The position numbers were made by a program, and so were the translations under genes. 64,000 nucleotides of DNA. Origin: Neovahlkampfia damariscottae (lineage: Eukaryota > Heterolobosea > Selenaionea > Neovahlkampfiida > Neovahlkampfiidae). The stretch covers positions 141,357 through 205,356 of the forward strand of contig JABLTG010000013.1 of NCBI GenBank assembly GCA_016618085.1, written 5' to 3'. How positions within the stretch are numbered: the first letter of the stretch is position 1; the number at the start of each line of letters is the position of its first letter. This document shows positions 20,939 to 31,002 of the stretch, one piece after another. The notes under the pieces were generated by a model, which was given only the letters and a program-made list of their open reading frames with translations, searched no databases and had not been told where the DNA came from.

Positions 20939-22242
20939 ATGGCAACAAATTTTATCTTCATTACCAAAATATCCATTGCTAGACAAACTCCTAAAATTAA
21001 TTTACGAATAACAGCACTTGACCAATTTCAAAAACCAATTGGAATTCAAAACCAAATCTCTATTCAAAATTTAGGTAAAAATTAATTTTATAATTAACAT
21101 AAAATTCAGGACCACAAAACTTTATTCCACAACCTGAATTTCAATTTCAAGTTTTAAGAGATTCAACATGTAAATTTGTAAAAGTACTTTTTGAAGAACC
21201 TGGAATATTTTCAACAACTGAATTTGGAGCTACCATTTTTGATATTTCAGGATTTAAAGAAGATGAATCTACACCATGTGAATTTGATGTTTTTAATTCA
21301 AAAAGAGAAATTGTTGGTAGATTTGGTTGTAAAGTTTTAATTCCTGGAGTAAATTTTCATAAAAGAAAATTTTATCCTTATGCACTATTGAATGAATTTA
21401 ATTTAACAAGAGTTCATTTTTATCGAGAAATTTATTCAAAAAATTTTTTTGATGAAGGTGAATTGACCAATAAATACTTGGGTGGAATGATTCAACAAGT
21501 AATACAATTTTGTAATTCAAATAGTTCAATTTTGTATCCAATTGATATTGATACTGAATTTGAATCAAATACACCTGCAATTATTGCCACAATAAAATTT
21601 AGAAAAAATTTTGTTGAAGAAGCTAAAAGTAGTTATAAAATTCAACCAAATCAAAAATTCAAAGAATTAACTTATTCATGTGATTCAAAGGTGTTATTAG
21701 ATTCAATTTCTGAAAATAAAACAATTGGGCTCCAAGCAAAAGTTCTTCAACGAGTTAATGTTATGGGTAGTCCAACACTTGATTTTCATCATCAAAATAA
21801 AATGGATGGATTGTTTTTTATTGAAAAATTTAAAGATCAAATTAATGTTATATCAAAAGATATTGGATTAAGAGCACATCAAGGTTATGGATTTTCATCC
21901 TCTCCTGGTCATTCATTCTTTATTATTTGGTATTATGTGTTGAATCAACAATCAAATGATAAAAATCAACAACAACAAGTTATAAAACCTCATGTACAAT
22001 CTCAAATGAACATTAAAACATCTCAACAACCTGGAATGAATTCCTTAAAAACTCCAAAACAATTCCCTCAAAATGATGAAAAAATTGAAAAGGAAAAAGT
22101 TCAATCAACAAGTTCAGATCTTTATCCAAATCCAAATGTAAATCAAGTTGAGGATTTCACAAAAACATCAAATGAAATTCCTACTCCGAAAGAAGAAAAA
22201 GTTGAAAAGTCAGAAGATAAGAAAGTTCAAAGTTTTGAATAA
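20939..22242 (+). CDS. Unknown protein, paralogue of the gene at 9019-10251
   Basis: Two exons (20939-21074, 21110-22242) with a 35-nt intron give 422 aa. The N-terminal half is strand-rich and begins MATNFIFITKISIARQTP; the central part shares motif order with the gene at 9019 (IIATIKFRKNFVEEA; SFFIIWYYVLNQQ). The last 100 residues are disordered and rich in Gln, Asn, Lys and Glu (KNQQQQV, KVEKSEDKKVQ). The family is unknown to me. The two copies lie 10.7 kb apart on opposite strands and have diverged strongly, so the duplication is old. An inverted CCAAT (TGATTGG) lies at about 20852-20858, about 80 nt upstream. Confidence 0.78.
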
Positions 22243-22328
22243 AAAAGTTATTTTCCATTTCATAAAGATCTAGTATTGTTTGAAAGTTTATCGAAAACTA
22301 TGAGTGCAATAGAAAACTTTTATTCTTA

Positions 22329-22754
22329 TCAAATGTAGAGATTCTCACATGAAATATCAAAATTGCATTCAATATTTCCTTTTGAGTAAATATCTTTTAC
22401 TGAGAGTTGAGATTTGTCAAGGATACAATATTCAACAAATCCATTTACTAAATTCCTCCAAGGTGGGTGAATACTTTTACAAGCATCATAACCTTCATTT
22501 TGCCATTTTTTACATGTAACTGAAAAAGGCATTTCTTTTACTTTGTTCATTTTCACTCTAAATGAGAAAACAACATAACCATTGTCGCCTTGAGAGTTCA
22601 TTCTATGAATAGCAATTGATTCAGCTGCATTTTTGTCAGGAGTCAAATAGATACCTCTTCCAAGTCTTCTATCTTGTGGACTGTTTTGAAAATCATGTAA
22701 TATACCTCCTGTAGATATGCCAGATGATCCATGAAAAAGTTCGATTGTGGTCAT
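22329..22754 (-). CDS. Mini PARP-fold ADP-ribosyltransferase-like protein
   Basis: Single-exon gene of 141 aa starting MTTIELFHGSS (ATG at 22754; the longer in-frame extension begins at TTG and is rejected). The protein consists of little more than a PARP-type fold: FHGSS..STGGILHDF, then LGRGIYLTPDKNAAES, then VVFSFRVKM and a C-terminal FVEYCILDKSQL. The HG and GIYL elements correspond to the NAD-contacting His and Tyr of PARP-like enzymes. No accessory domain is present. Substrate unknown; whether it is active is inference. It ends 86 nt from the convergent 20939 gene. Confidence 0.65.
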   Translation of the reverse strand: MTTIELFHGSSGISTGGILHDFQNSPQDRRLGRGIYLTPDKNAAESIAIHRMNSQGDNGYVVFSFRVKMNKVKEMPFSVTCKKWQNEGYDACKSIHPPWRNLVNGFVEYCILDKSQLSVKDIYSKGNIECNFDISCENLYI

Positions 22755-22881
22755 TTTTGATGTTTGGATGTTTTTAAAAAATCTATTTATTATTATTAAC
22801 CTTTGAAATTTCAATATATTTTTAGTCAAAGTGAACTGATTGGATGTTTTTCAAGAGAAAAAAACCATTCAGACGTCCATT

Positions 22882-23742
22882 TCAAAATTTTGCCATGAGA
22901 AAAGTTGTAACCATTTTGAAACCAATTTGTTGATAAATCTTATTTGCTGTTGGATTTGATAAATCTGTGAATAAAAACATAAATTTCAAATCAGATTCTT
23001 CAAAATATTTTTCACATACTTTTGAAACTAAAACTGAAGCATAACCATTTTTTCGATATTTTTTTTCTGTGAAAACTAATTGAACCCTGAGTCCATTTAT
23101 AGTTTTCCCATTTGCCAAACAGATTGAAACTATATCCCCATTCTCATTTTCCAATTTGAAAAATCCACCTGAATCAACTTGTCTTTTCATGTCAACGTAA
23201 ATTTCTTCTTTGGTTCTTTTATCAAAAGGATTTGCTTCATTAACGAAAGAAATGCATAATTCAAATATTTCTTCAATATTAGAGCAAACTGAAATCTTCA
23301 AGGTTTCTTTTTCATTTTCGTGAATTTTTAAGTCTTGTTTTAACAATTGATAAATACCTTCATTCATTAAAACTTCATAATTAATTTTCTTTTTGTTGTT
23401 GTATATCATTTGAAAGAGTTCAACATCTTCATTTGAACCTAAAACTCCAGGAATTTGAATTTTATTTTCAAACAAATAATCTATCAACAAGTTGTATTTT
23501 TTTTCTTTTTCTTGTTTGTCCTCTTTTTTATAGTATAAAATTAAATTATGTGGTGGTGTCATTAAGTAAATGGATGAAAATTCTTCTTGATTTTTAATGA
23601 GGAAAATGTAAAAAGTTTTATATCTTGTTCCTAAATTTCTAAATAGTGCAATGATTAAATTATTTTCAGCTTCATTTTCTTCAAAATATTTTTGATAATC
23701 CTTGAAAAGAGTTTTTGGATCATTGATTAATGTTATGTTCAT
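22882..23742 (-). CDS. GNAT-family N-acetyltransferase
   Basis: Single-exon gene of 286 aa, ATG at 23742 (MNITLIND). The C-terminal 120 residues form a GNAT domain: GGFFKLENENGDIVSICLA, then the beta4-alpha3 acetyl-CoA loop VFTEKKYRKNGYASVLV (R-x-x-G-Y/x-A pattern), then FLFTDLSNPTANKIYQQIGF, the standard 'N..a...Y...GF' end. The N-terminal half resembles the extra domain found in GNATs of the GCN5-related 'F420-like' type, but I do not name it. Acceptor substrate unknown. An inverted CCAAT (CCAATCA on plus at 23762) lies about 20 nt upstream. Confidence 0.82.
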   Translation of the reverse strand: MNITLINDPKTLFKDYQKYFEENEAENNLIIALFRNLGTRYKTFYIFLIKNQEEFSSIYLMTPPHNLILYYKKEDKQEKEKKYNLLIDYLFENKIQIPGVLGSNEDVELFQMIYNNKKKINYEVLMNEGIYQLLKQDLKIHENEKETLKISVCSNIEEIFELCISFVNEANPFDKRTKEEIYVDMKRQVDSGGFFKLENENGDIVSICLANGKTINGLRVQLVFTEKKYRKNGYASVLVSKVCEKYFEESDLKFMFLFTDLSNPTANKIYQQIGFKMVTTFLMAKF

Positions 23743-23921
23743 TCTGTCAATTGACAAACAACCAATCAAATACTGTATTTATATGTTTAGAAGGTTCAAT
23801 TGTAAATTTGAATGAAATTGAATTAAATTTTTATTTACAAGTGTTCTTAAGAATTACTTTTTACATCCAACTAATTGATGTAAAATACATCTGATTTATC
23901 AATGAGATCGAAATACAAATT

Positions 23922-25952
23922 TTAGAAAAATTTATAACCATTCAAATTATTGTTTTGATTATTTTGATGTGATGAAATATCAAAACTAATAGCTCTTCTA
24001 TGATCATTTTTTAATTTTGAATTTTTTTGAGTTTGACCATTTTGTTGTTGTTGTTGATTTTCAAATTGTTGATCAAATATTTGATAAGAAACATTTCTTG
24101 GTATTTTGGATTGAACTTGTTGATATTGTTCACTTAATGGATCTTGATCTTCTAATGAACTTTCAACTTTAACTTCATTATCAAAAACATCATCAATATT
24201 AAATCCTTTATATGCTTCTTCTAATGAAGTTTCTTCAACCATTTCATCTAAAATTGAATGAGTTTCTTCATCAGGTGTAGTAAATAAATTATCAACATTT
24301 GGAAAATTTGAAGGTGAAAATTTTGAAAATTTGATTGTTGGAGTATTTGGTGAAAGTGTTAAATCTTGTGTTGTTGGTGTTAATTGTGAAGATAATGTAT
24401 GATATGTTAAATTAACATCATCAGGTGTAAATAAAGATGTTTCAATTTTTACATCATTTACTTTTTTGTTATCTACTCCATTATTAGTATGAAATTGTTG
24501 AGAAATATGAAGTTGTGATTGTAAAGTTGGATGACCAAAATCTAAACTTTGTGATCGAGTATGTGTATGAAGTGGTTCTAATCTATGAAGTTGTTTAAAC
24601 TTTTTTCCATTAATTGTTGATGATTCTAAATTTGGAGATCCAAAATTCATTGTCATACCAATTTGTTGATTATTTCCACCTCCCATCAATCCTCCACTTC
24701 TTTCACTTCCACTTCCACTTCCTGGTCCTTGTTTCTTTTGTTGAATTTGCGTGGTATTGGGATAGCTACTGGGATATCCAATTTGTGTGTTATTTGGTGA
24801 AATGATATTGAAATTTTGTTGAATTTTACGTGGAGAACTTTGTTGAGTAATTGTTGGTTGTTGATTTGACAAATAAGGACGTAAATTTGTTTGACCAAAC
24901 AATTGTTGGTTCTGTTGAGTTTGATTTTGTTGTTGAGTTTGTTGTTGATACATTGGATAGATTGTTTGTTGTTGTTGGTTGGACAACATTTGAATTTCAG
25001 GTTGAAATGGTTTGTTTGTTTGATTTACAAATTGTTGTTGTAAAACTTGTTCTGAAGGTGATTTTTGAACTTGTTTTGATTTATCAACTGTACCATAAAA
25101 TTGTTCCATCTTGGAATTATTTCCTTGATAAAAAACTGAGTCACTTAAACTTCTTTGATGTCTATTTTGAATGGATTCAAAATGAAGTGATTCTTTTCTT
25201 GTTTTTCTTTGACGTCTTGTACTTCTATTTCCTTTTTTTGTTCTTGCCATTAATGAGTTGAAATGGTTTTTAACTGAGTTATCAGTTCTACCTGGTAAGA
25301 GTTTTGCAATTTCTGCCCATTTGTTTCCTAACAGTGATTGTTGTTCAATTAAGAGTTTTTCTTCATCTTCTGACCAAGGTGTTTTTTTTATATCAGGACT
25401 TAAATGATTGTACCATCTAGTCAAACTTTTTTAATTTTATTTCTTTTTTTTACCTTTCACGACATTGTTTACCAATACGTCCATTTAAGTGAGAAGCTAT
25501 TTGTGTCCAGTTTTCAGCTCCATAAGTATTTACTAAATTTACAATAATGTCATCCTTTAAAAAAAAAAAAGGGTAAGAAATGGAATTCTCCTTACTTCTT
25601 CTTTTGTCCATGGTCCTTTTATTAAAGTTGGGTTTAAAACTTTTTGCCATCTATGTAAACATTGAACTCCAGTGCGACCATTCAAATGTTCGGCAATTTT
25701 CTTCCAGTTTTTTCCACCATATTTTTCAACGGCATCTGTTAATAGTACATCTTCTTCTTCTGACCATCCTCCTTTCTTTGAACGGCGGACAGGACCAGTT
25801 CTTCTTTCTCTTTCAAATTTTTTGTCTCCAAATTCACCGCTGTCACTTAACGGTGTTGTGTCCTCTTCTTCAGAGTTTTGACTTGCAGTATCACTGAGTG
25901 ATTTACAATAATCAGTTGATTCTAAGCCCATAATTTCGACAGTATCTGACAT
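23922..25952 (-). CDS. Three-repeat Myb transcription factor
   Basis: Three exons (25952-25596, 25554-25454, 25416-23922) with 41- and 37-nt introns give 650 aa. Three SANT/Myb repeats follow each other: R1 [17 protein letters not shown] (about 61-108), R2 [19 protein letters not shown] (about 112-160, formed across both introns), R3 [19 protein letters not shown] (about 164-211), each with its regularly spaced Trp residues. This is the c-Myb/plant 3R-Myb architecture, typically cell-cycle transcription. The C-terminal 430 residues are Gln/Asn-rich and disordered with an acidic patch ([13 protein letters not shown]), a likely activation region. TGATTGG at 25998-26004 lies about 45 nt upstream. 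The long promoter (345 bp to the next start) is shared divergently. Confidence 0.94.
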
Positions 25953-26297
25953 GGTGTTCAATTTGGCTCAAAAATTTGCTTCTTTTATAAGTGTTTATGA
26001 TTGGTTAACAATGTACCGGTTACCAATAACATTACAAGATTTTTTTTTCAGTTGGAAACACTTCTAAAGAATAGATTTCAACATTTTTCATAAAATTGAA
26101 GAAATTTGATGATTGACAATTTTGCTGTCCAAAAAAAACGTCAGCCCCATTTCATGTTTTCTGTTTGTGAGAAAAATTCCTTTCATTTTCACCTAAAATG
26201 TGTTGCTTCAGCTGTCCATTTGATCCGAATAGTAAAAAAAAAAAATTTGATGATTGGATAAATGACAACCAATCAGTTGTTTTTCTAAATTTAGCTG
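25953..26297. promoter_or_regulatory. Divergent intergenic promoter, Myb / aldo-keto reductase
   Basis: These 345 bp separate the start codons of the Myb gene (minus) and the aldo-keto reductase (plus), one of the longest gene-free gaps in the window. It holds TGATTGG at 25998-26004 and CCAATCA at 26269-26275, one near each start. A TAACCG (minus strand, 26017-26022) fits the loose Myb consensus PyAACNG and could allow autoregulation; such a short match may be chance. No protein-coding frame of interest is seen. Confidence 0.5.
26269..26275 (+). promoter_or_regulatory. CCAAT box of the aldo-keto reductase gene
   Basis: CCAATCA, 22 nt before the ATG at 26298. Confidence 0.6.
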
Positions 26298-27228
26298 ATG
26301 AAAAAAACTCTCGAACAAACCACAAAACTCAACAATGGAAATGAAATACCACTTTTTGGACTGGGAACATTCAAAACGAAAGAAGAAACAACTTATGAAT
26401 CAGTTAAAAATGCTATTTCAATTGGTTATAAATTAATTGACACCGCAAGACAATATAAAAATGAACAACAAGTTGGAAAAGCAATAAAAGATTCAAAAGT
26501 TGAAAGAAAAGATATATTCGTAGTTTCAAAAATTAATTTTGATGAACATGGTTTTGAGAAGACTGTTTCGTGTGTAGATGATAGTTTGAAAAATCTTCAA
26601 CTTGATTACATAGATTTAATGTTAATACATTGGCCTGGTCAAAATGATGATGATTTTTCAAAAGATGAAACTAATCCAAAAATGAGAAAAGAAACTTATC
26701 AAGCTTTAGAAAAATGTCAAAAAGATGGAAAACTCAAAAACATTGGAGTTAGCAAGTAAATAAGCAAAAATTACTTATATTTCTTTTGCAGTTATTCAAT
26801 CAATCATTTGAAAGAATTACTGGAATTTGCTGAAATTAAACCAACAATCAATCAAATTGAATTTTCTCCTTTTTTGAATCAAATAGAAGATTTTGGATTT
26901 TGTAAAAAAAATGGAATTCAAATTATGGCTTATGCTCCTCTTGGAAATGGTCAATTATTAGAAAATGATATGGTCTTGGAAATTGCTCAAAAATTAAAAA
27001 AAACAACTGCTCAAGTTTTATTAAAATGGAGTTTACAACAAGGTTTAATTGTGATTCCAAAAGTATGTAAAACTATTTTATTCATATTTTTTGAAGACAA
27101 CTAAATTAGAAAGAATGAAAGAAAACGCAAATCTTGATGATTGGAAAATAGATGAAGAAGAATTAAAAAATATGGAAAATTTAAATTTTGGTGCAAGAAT
27201 GTTCTGGGATCCAAATGGTGTTTTATAA
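26298..27228 (+). CDS. Aldo-keto reductase
   Basis: Three exons (26298-26755, 26792-27062, 27097-27228) with 36- and 34-nt introns give 286 aa. The AKR barrel is recognised by IPLFGLGTFK, LIDTARQYKNE (catalytic Asp and Tyr), FVVSKI (Lys), LMLIHWPG (His), IGVSNYSINHL (split by intron 1), NQIEFSPFL and MAYAPLGNGQ. Intron 2 interrupts IPKTTK, the expected NADPH-binding Lys/Arg strand. The enzyme reduces aldehydes or ketones with NADPH; substrate cannot be read from sequence. CCAATCA at 26269-26275 lies 22 nt before the ATG. Confidence 0.93.
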
Positions 27229-27419
27229 ATTAAATTATTTTTTTTTTCTGATTGGTAATTGCTTTGAAAGATTAAAAGGAAAACTCTCATCGTCAATAGT
27301 TTCTAAGAAATCATTCCATCGACAAAATTCCTGTTTAAACAATTTGGAAGTTAAAACAATTTGTGAAATCAACCAATAGAGTTCATTTTTTCTTTCAACA
27401 ATTCTTTCACCACTCCAAA

Positions 27420-27668
27420 ATGAACAACAAAAAAAAGATAGGACTAGAAGCATGGAGAGCTCTGAGAAGAGAATGGACAAGAAAACCAACCAATTTTAAA
27501 CCAGCTTCAAAGAAAATAGATTCTGATAGAGTTTTAGATGAACTTGAAGATTATCCAGATTGTCCACCTCAGTATTCACCTACTGTACCACTAAATGATA
27601 TGGTGCTCATCATACAACAATACTGGAAAAATCAAGAAGAGGCAGAAAAATTTGTCGGTAAATTGTGA
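27420..27668 (+). CDS. Short conserved protein, Gag1/DUF4050-like
   Basis: Predicted 82 aa from the ATG at 27420 to TGA at 27668. The pattern GLEAWRALRREWTRKP followed by PLNDMVLIIQQYW resembles a family of short eukaryotic proteins annotated as Gag1/DUF4050-like, in which an N-terminal 'W...R..W' and a C-terminal 'PL.DMV....W' are kept. Function unknown. A GT at 27659 followed by an AG at 27716-27717 would also allow a short intron replacing the last residues, so the C-terminus is uncertain. CCAAT at 27373-27377 lies about 42 nt upstream. Confidence 0.6.
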   Translation: MNNKKKIGLEAWRALRREWTRKPTNFKPASKKIDSDRVLDELEDYPDCPPQYSPTVPLNDMVLIIQQYWKNQEEAEKFVGKL

Positions 27669-27676
27669 CGGGGTTT

Positions 27677-27719
27677 CCTAATTATTGGAGGTCTATGTGT
27701 ATTAATTCCAATAATTAGG
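27677..27719. repeat. 13-bp perfect inverted repeat, 17-nt loop
   Basis: CCTAATTATTGGA (27677-27689) is exactly complementary to TCCAATAATTAGG (27707-27719). It begins 8 nt after the TGA of the 27420 gene and could form a stable stem in the 3' UTR, or lie inside an alternative last intron of that gene. Both arms contain a CCAAT/ATTGG, so it could instead be a symmetric protein-binding site upstream of the SMCR8 gene. Confidence 0.7.
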
Positions 27720-27818
27720 ATATTACTCATTTAAATAAATATTTGTATTTACAACCTTCGAAGTTTCTTGAAGAACCAATCAAACCCAATTTTTGTTTGC
27801 TCCAAAAGATAAACCAGA

Positions 27819-29825
27819 ATGACATTTGAACAATCAACAAAAAAGATCAATGACTTTATTGTTTTTGCTGAATTTTCTGAAATAGAAGGAGCTACAATTT
27901 TAAATACTTTTCCACCAAAAATAATAGAAAGTTTTGATGGTGATGCTTTTATTAAAAGAGTTTTAGCTTCTGATCATACACGTAAAAAGAGTTCATTTAT
28001 TGAAGGATTTCATGTTGGAAATCAAGATGATACACAAGCATCAATAAAACATGGTGAATTCTATTCATTTGTTCATTACCTTTCTTTAAGAGATGTAAGA
28101 AATTATTTATTAAAAAATGATACAGTTTGATGCCAGAGGTTATGTTCGTCCTTTTTGTATGTGTTACTTAACAAAAGACCCAAACAAAGTTATGAATAAT
28201 TTTGATTTGTTTTTAAAAGGATTTATGAAAATTTCATATACATTAAAATATGGAAATAATTTGAATTTTTTGTCAGAACTAAAAGAAAATTTTGATAAAT
28301 TATCAAAAAATGTATCTTTTGAAAAAATGTTTGAAAACTCTGAAAATTTGAAAAAAGAAACAATAGATCAAGTAGTAAAGGAATTAGAAGAGAAAATTGA
28401 ACAATTTAAAAAATATGAAGACTATTTTGTAATTTAAAAATTAATTTTTCATCCAATTTTTTGATAGAATAATACTTCCGAAGGTTTGAAGAATGTAATT
28501 CTAGATACAGTAACAATTAATGATGAATCATTCGAAAATCTTTATAAATTTGGTATTTCCACTTGTTCTGATTCTTTAAAAACTCATATTGTAACTTTTT
28601 ATTTCTTTTAAAATTCATTAGCCAATTTTGTTGAAAGCAATTCACAAGTCAAAAGTTATTGGAAATGAGTTGACACCTATTGGTCAATTATGTTCAAGTA
28701 ATTATATGATTTCAAACAAACAAATTCGAAATTTATTATTATTTTTTGAAAGACCATCAATTATTATTGAAATGGAGAAAATTGATTTATTTAATGTTTC
28801 AGAAGATTCTTTACCTTCAAGTTTATATTTAGGTAAAAGTTTATTGACCAATGTCAATTGGGATGAGTAATAAAAATAGAAAAAAGATTAATTTTTTGAA
28901 ATAAGTTCTGAAAAGACAGAAGATCATTTTGAACATGTTGTAAATCATTATCCACTTGAAAATAATTTAATCAAAAGTTTTGTGGTTAATTTATTTCCCA
29001 AAGAGACTCAATTTCATGGAAAAGGTATTTTAAAATTGAAGAACGAATACTCATTTTTAATTCATATAATCTATTCACTGTTAAAAGGTCGACCTGTTAT
29101 TATTCATGGATCACCAGAAAATCAAGATCAAATTGCCGATGTTATTAATTCATTATCTATTTTTGTTCCGGGAAGGTATTGGATAATGCAAACACCAAAT
29201 GAAATTGAAAAAGAAACTAATTTACATCTCTTTGATAATCAATCTTTGGGAATTCAAAATTGGTCAACCAATCCAATCAAAAATTTAGATTTGAATTATA
29301 TAAAATTGATTGGTTTAAGTAAAAAAGTTCCAATTCCAAAGTCAATACTACGATATGTTTCGATTTTTGATTTTGAAAAGAAAATTTTAATGGCACCAAA
29401 ATATCAAGGAAAAATATTAAATTCCATTTTTGATAGGAAATTTTTTGAAGAAGAAATTTACTTGTCGAAAATTTTTTTAATATTTTCAGAATTAATGATT
29501 AAGGTTTCATTATTTCACAATCAGTCTTTATTTATTTTAAGAGAAAATGAAAAGAAATTTAATCAATTAGGAGTTGTGAATGATCCAAACTTTTTCAAAA
29601 CAATCGAAACAGAAAATATGAAACTTTTGAGCATTTTGAATATCTATAAATCAGATATTGACATAATAATTGTAAGATGAATATTCCCTTAATTCTCCAA
29701 ATTAGTATTTGACCGAAGTGATGAAAGAACAACAAATGAGGGACATGTTTTTAGAAATCGCGCCTACTGTAAGATTAGATATTAGTTATTGTCAAACTTT
29801 TTCAAATGAAAAAAATAAAATCTAA
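27819..29825 (+). CDS. SMCR8: SMCR8-like DENN-domain protein
   Basis: Six exons (27819-28094, 28126-28428, 28468-28590, 28622-28866, 28906-29671, 29706-29825) with 31-39 nt introns give 610 aa. The N-terminal longin/uDENN part reads FIVFAEFSEIEGATIL, HGEFYSFVHYLSLRDFDARGYVRPFCMCYLT, which closely matches SMCR8 ('VHHLTLYDLEARGFVRPFCMAY'). The rest has a DENN-like core (LLKGRPVIIHGSPEN). SMCR8 acts with C9orf72 and WDR41 as a GAP for small GTPases at lysosomes and in autophagy. The LSLRD/FDARG junction is created by splicing of intron 1. CCAATCA at 27776-27782 lies 36 nt upstream. Folliculin, a relative, is the alternative, but the ARGYVRPFC block favours SMCR8. Confidence 0.82.
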
Positions 29826-29871
29826 TTAAATTAACCAATCATCAGTCTAGAACCTTTCTTTTTCACTCCTT

Positions 29872-30975
29872 ATGCTTCAACTTCTGTTGTTTACTATTTA
29901 TATTATTTTAGAATTCTTTGGTAATTTGTTTTCAAACATCAGATACATTTTAAAATTATCAAAACCTGTTTGGTACACTTTGTTAGTTTCAAATTTAGGA
30001 TTTTTTTATTTTGTTTTTTTTAAAACAAACTTTTTTGTGGGCTTCCTTTCATCATTTATTTATTTCACTCTTATAAATTATTATTTTAATTATGTTGAAT
30101 CAAAAAGTTCAGAATCACAAAAAGACAAAGTTTGTTTGATAACTGGTGTTGGTGAAAATGGCATTGGTTATTTCATGGCAAAGAAATATCTTGAATTAGA
30201 TGGGACTGTTATTTTAGCATGTAGAAATTTAAAAAAAACTGAAAAAGTGATCGAAAATTTAAAAAAAGAAACAAAAAATGAAAAAATACATCTCTTTGAA
30301 TTGGATTTGAACTCATTAAATTCTATAAAACAGTTTTCAAAAAAATTAAAAGAAAAATTTGATTGTATTGATGTTTTGATCAATAATGCAGGATTGACAT
30401 GTTCCAGAGATGATAAATCAAAAGATGGTTTTGAGTTATGTCTTGGTGTCAATTATATTGCATTATATTCATTGACTTTTCAATTATTAGATGTTTTAAA
30501 AAAATCAAAAGATGGTAGAATTATAAATACATCTTCAAGTGCTCATGAACAAGGTGAAGTTATTTTAGATGATTTTAAAGGGGAAATTACAAATGGTGGA
30601 TTCACTTCATATTCAAATTCAAAGTTATTTGTCAACATGTTTACAAAAGAGTTACAAAATAGATTAGATCTTGAAAAATCGACAGTTTCTGTTTATGCTT
30701 TTCATCCTGGTGTAGTTTTTACTGAAATTTGGAAAAAAGGTTATCCTTCTTGGCTTTATCCTTTCGTTTCAATATTTCTACAATTAAGAATGATGTCTGC
30801 TGAAGTTGGTGCATTATCTGCCAACTATTTAGCGACAAATTCAAAAGTTCAACAATTTCGTGGAAATTATTTTTTTAAGTGCCAAGTTTGGAATCAAAGT
30901 GAACTAGTGAATGATGATAAATTAAGAAAAGAATTGTGGAATAAAACTGAAAAGATTTATTCAAATCATTTTTAA
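29872..30975 (+). CDS. Membrane short-chain dehydrogenase/reductase (retinol dehydrogenase-like)
   Basis: Single-exon gene of 367 aa. The first 80 residues carry two or three hydrophobic helices that would anchor it in a membrane, probably ER. The SDR core follows: VCLITGVGENGIGYFMAK (NAD(P) Rossmann loop), FELDLNSLNSIKQF, VLINNAGLTC (NAG motif), GVNYIALYSLT, RIINTSSSAHEQG (catalytic Ser) and SYSNSK (Tyr-x-x-x-Lys), then FHPGVVFTEI. The order and TxPG-like end are as in retinol dehydrogenase/WWOX-type SDRs. Substrate unknown. CCAATCA at 29835-29841 lies 30 nt upstream. Confidence 0.9.
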   Translation: MLQLLLFTIYIILEFFGNLFSNIRYILKLSKPVWYTLLVSNLGFFYFVFFKTNFFVGFLSSFIYFTLINYYFNYVESKSSESQKDKVCLITGVGENGIGYFMAKKYLELDGTVILACRNLKKTEKVIENLKKETKNEKIHLFELDLNSLNSIKQFSKKLKEKFDCIDVLINNAGLTCSRDDKSKDGFELCLGVNYIALYSLTFQLLDVLKKSKDGRIINTSSSAHEQGEVILDDFKGEITNGGFTSYSNSKLFVNMFTKELQNRLDLEKSTVSVYAFHPGVVFTEIWKKGYPSWLYPFVSIFLQLRMMSAEVGALSANYLATNSKVQQFRGNYFFKCQVWNQSELVNDDKLRKELWNKTEKIYSNHF

Positions 30976-31002
30976 AATAAAAATTCAAGTTTTTATTGGA
31001 AA

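Noticed and set aside
24851-25261. 136-codon open frame on the plus strand opposite the Myb gene
   Set aside because: It mirrors the Gln/Asn-rich antisense coding region, is full of Val/Leu/Phe runs and has no domain; the Myb gene explains the region.
30168-30452. Minus-strand 94-codon frame
   Set aside because: It lies entirely inside the SDR coding sequence, whose catalytic motifs are intact.
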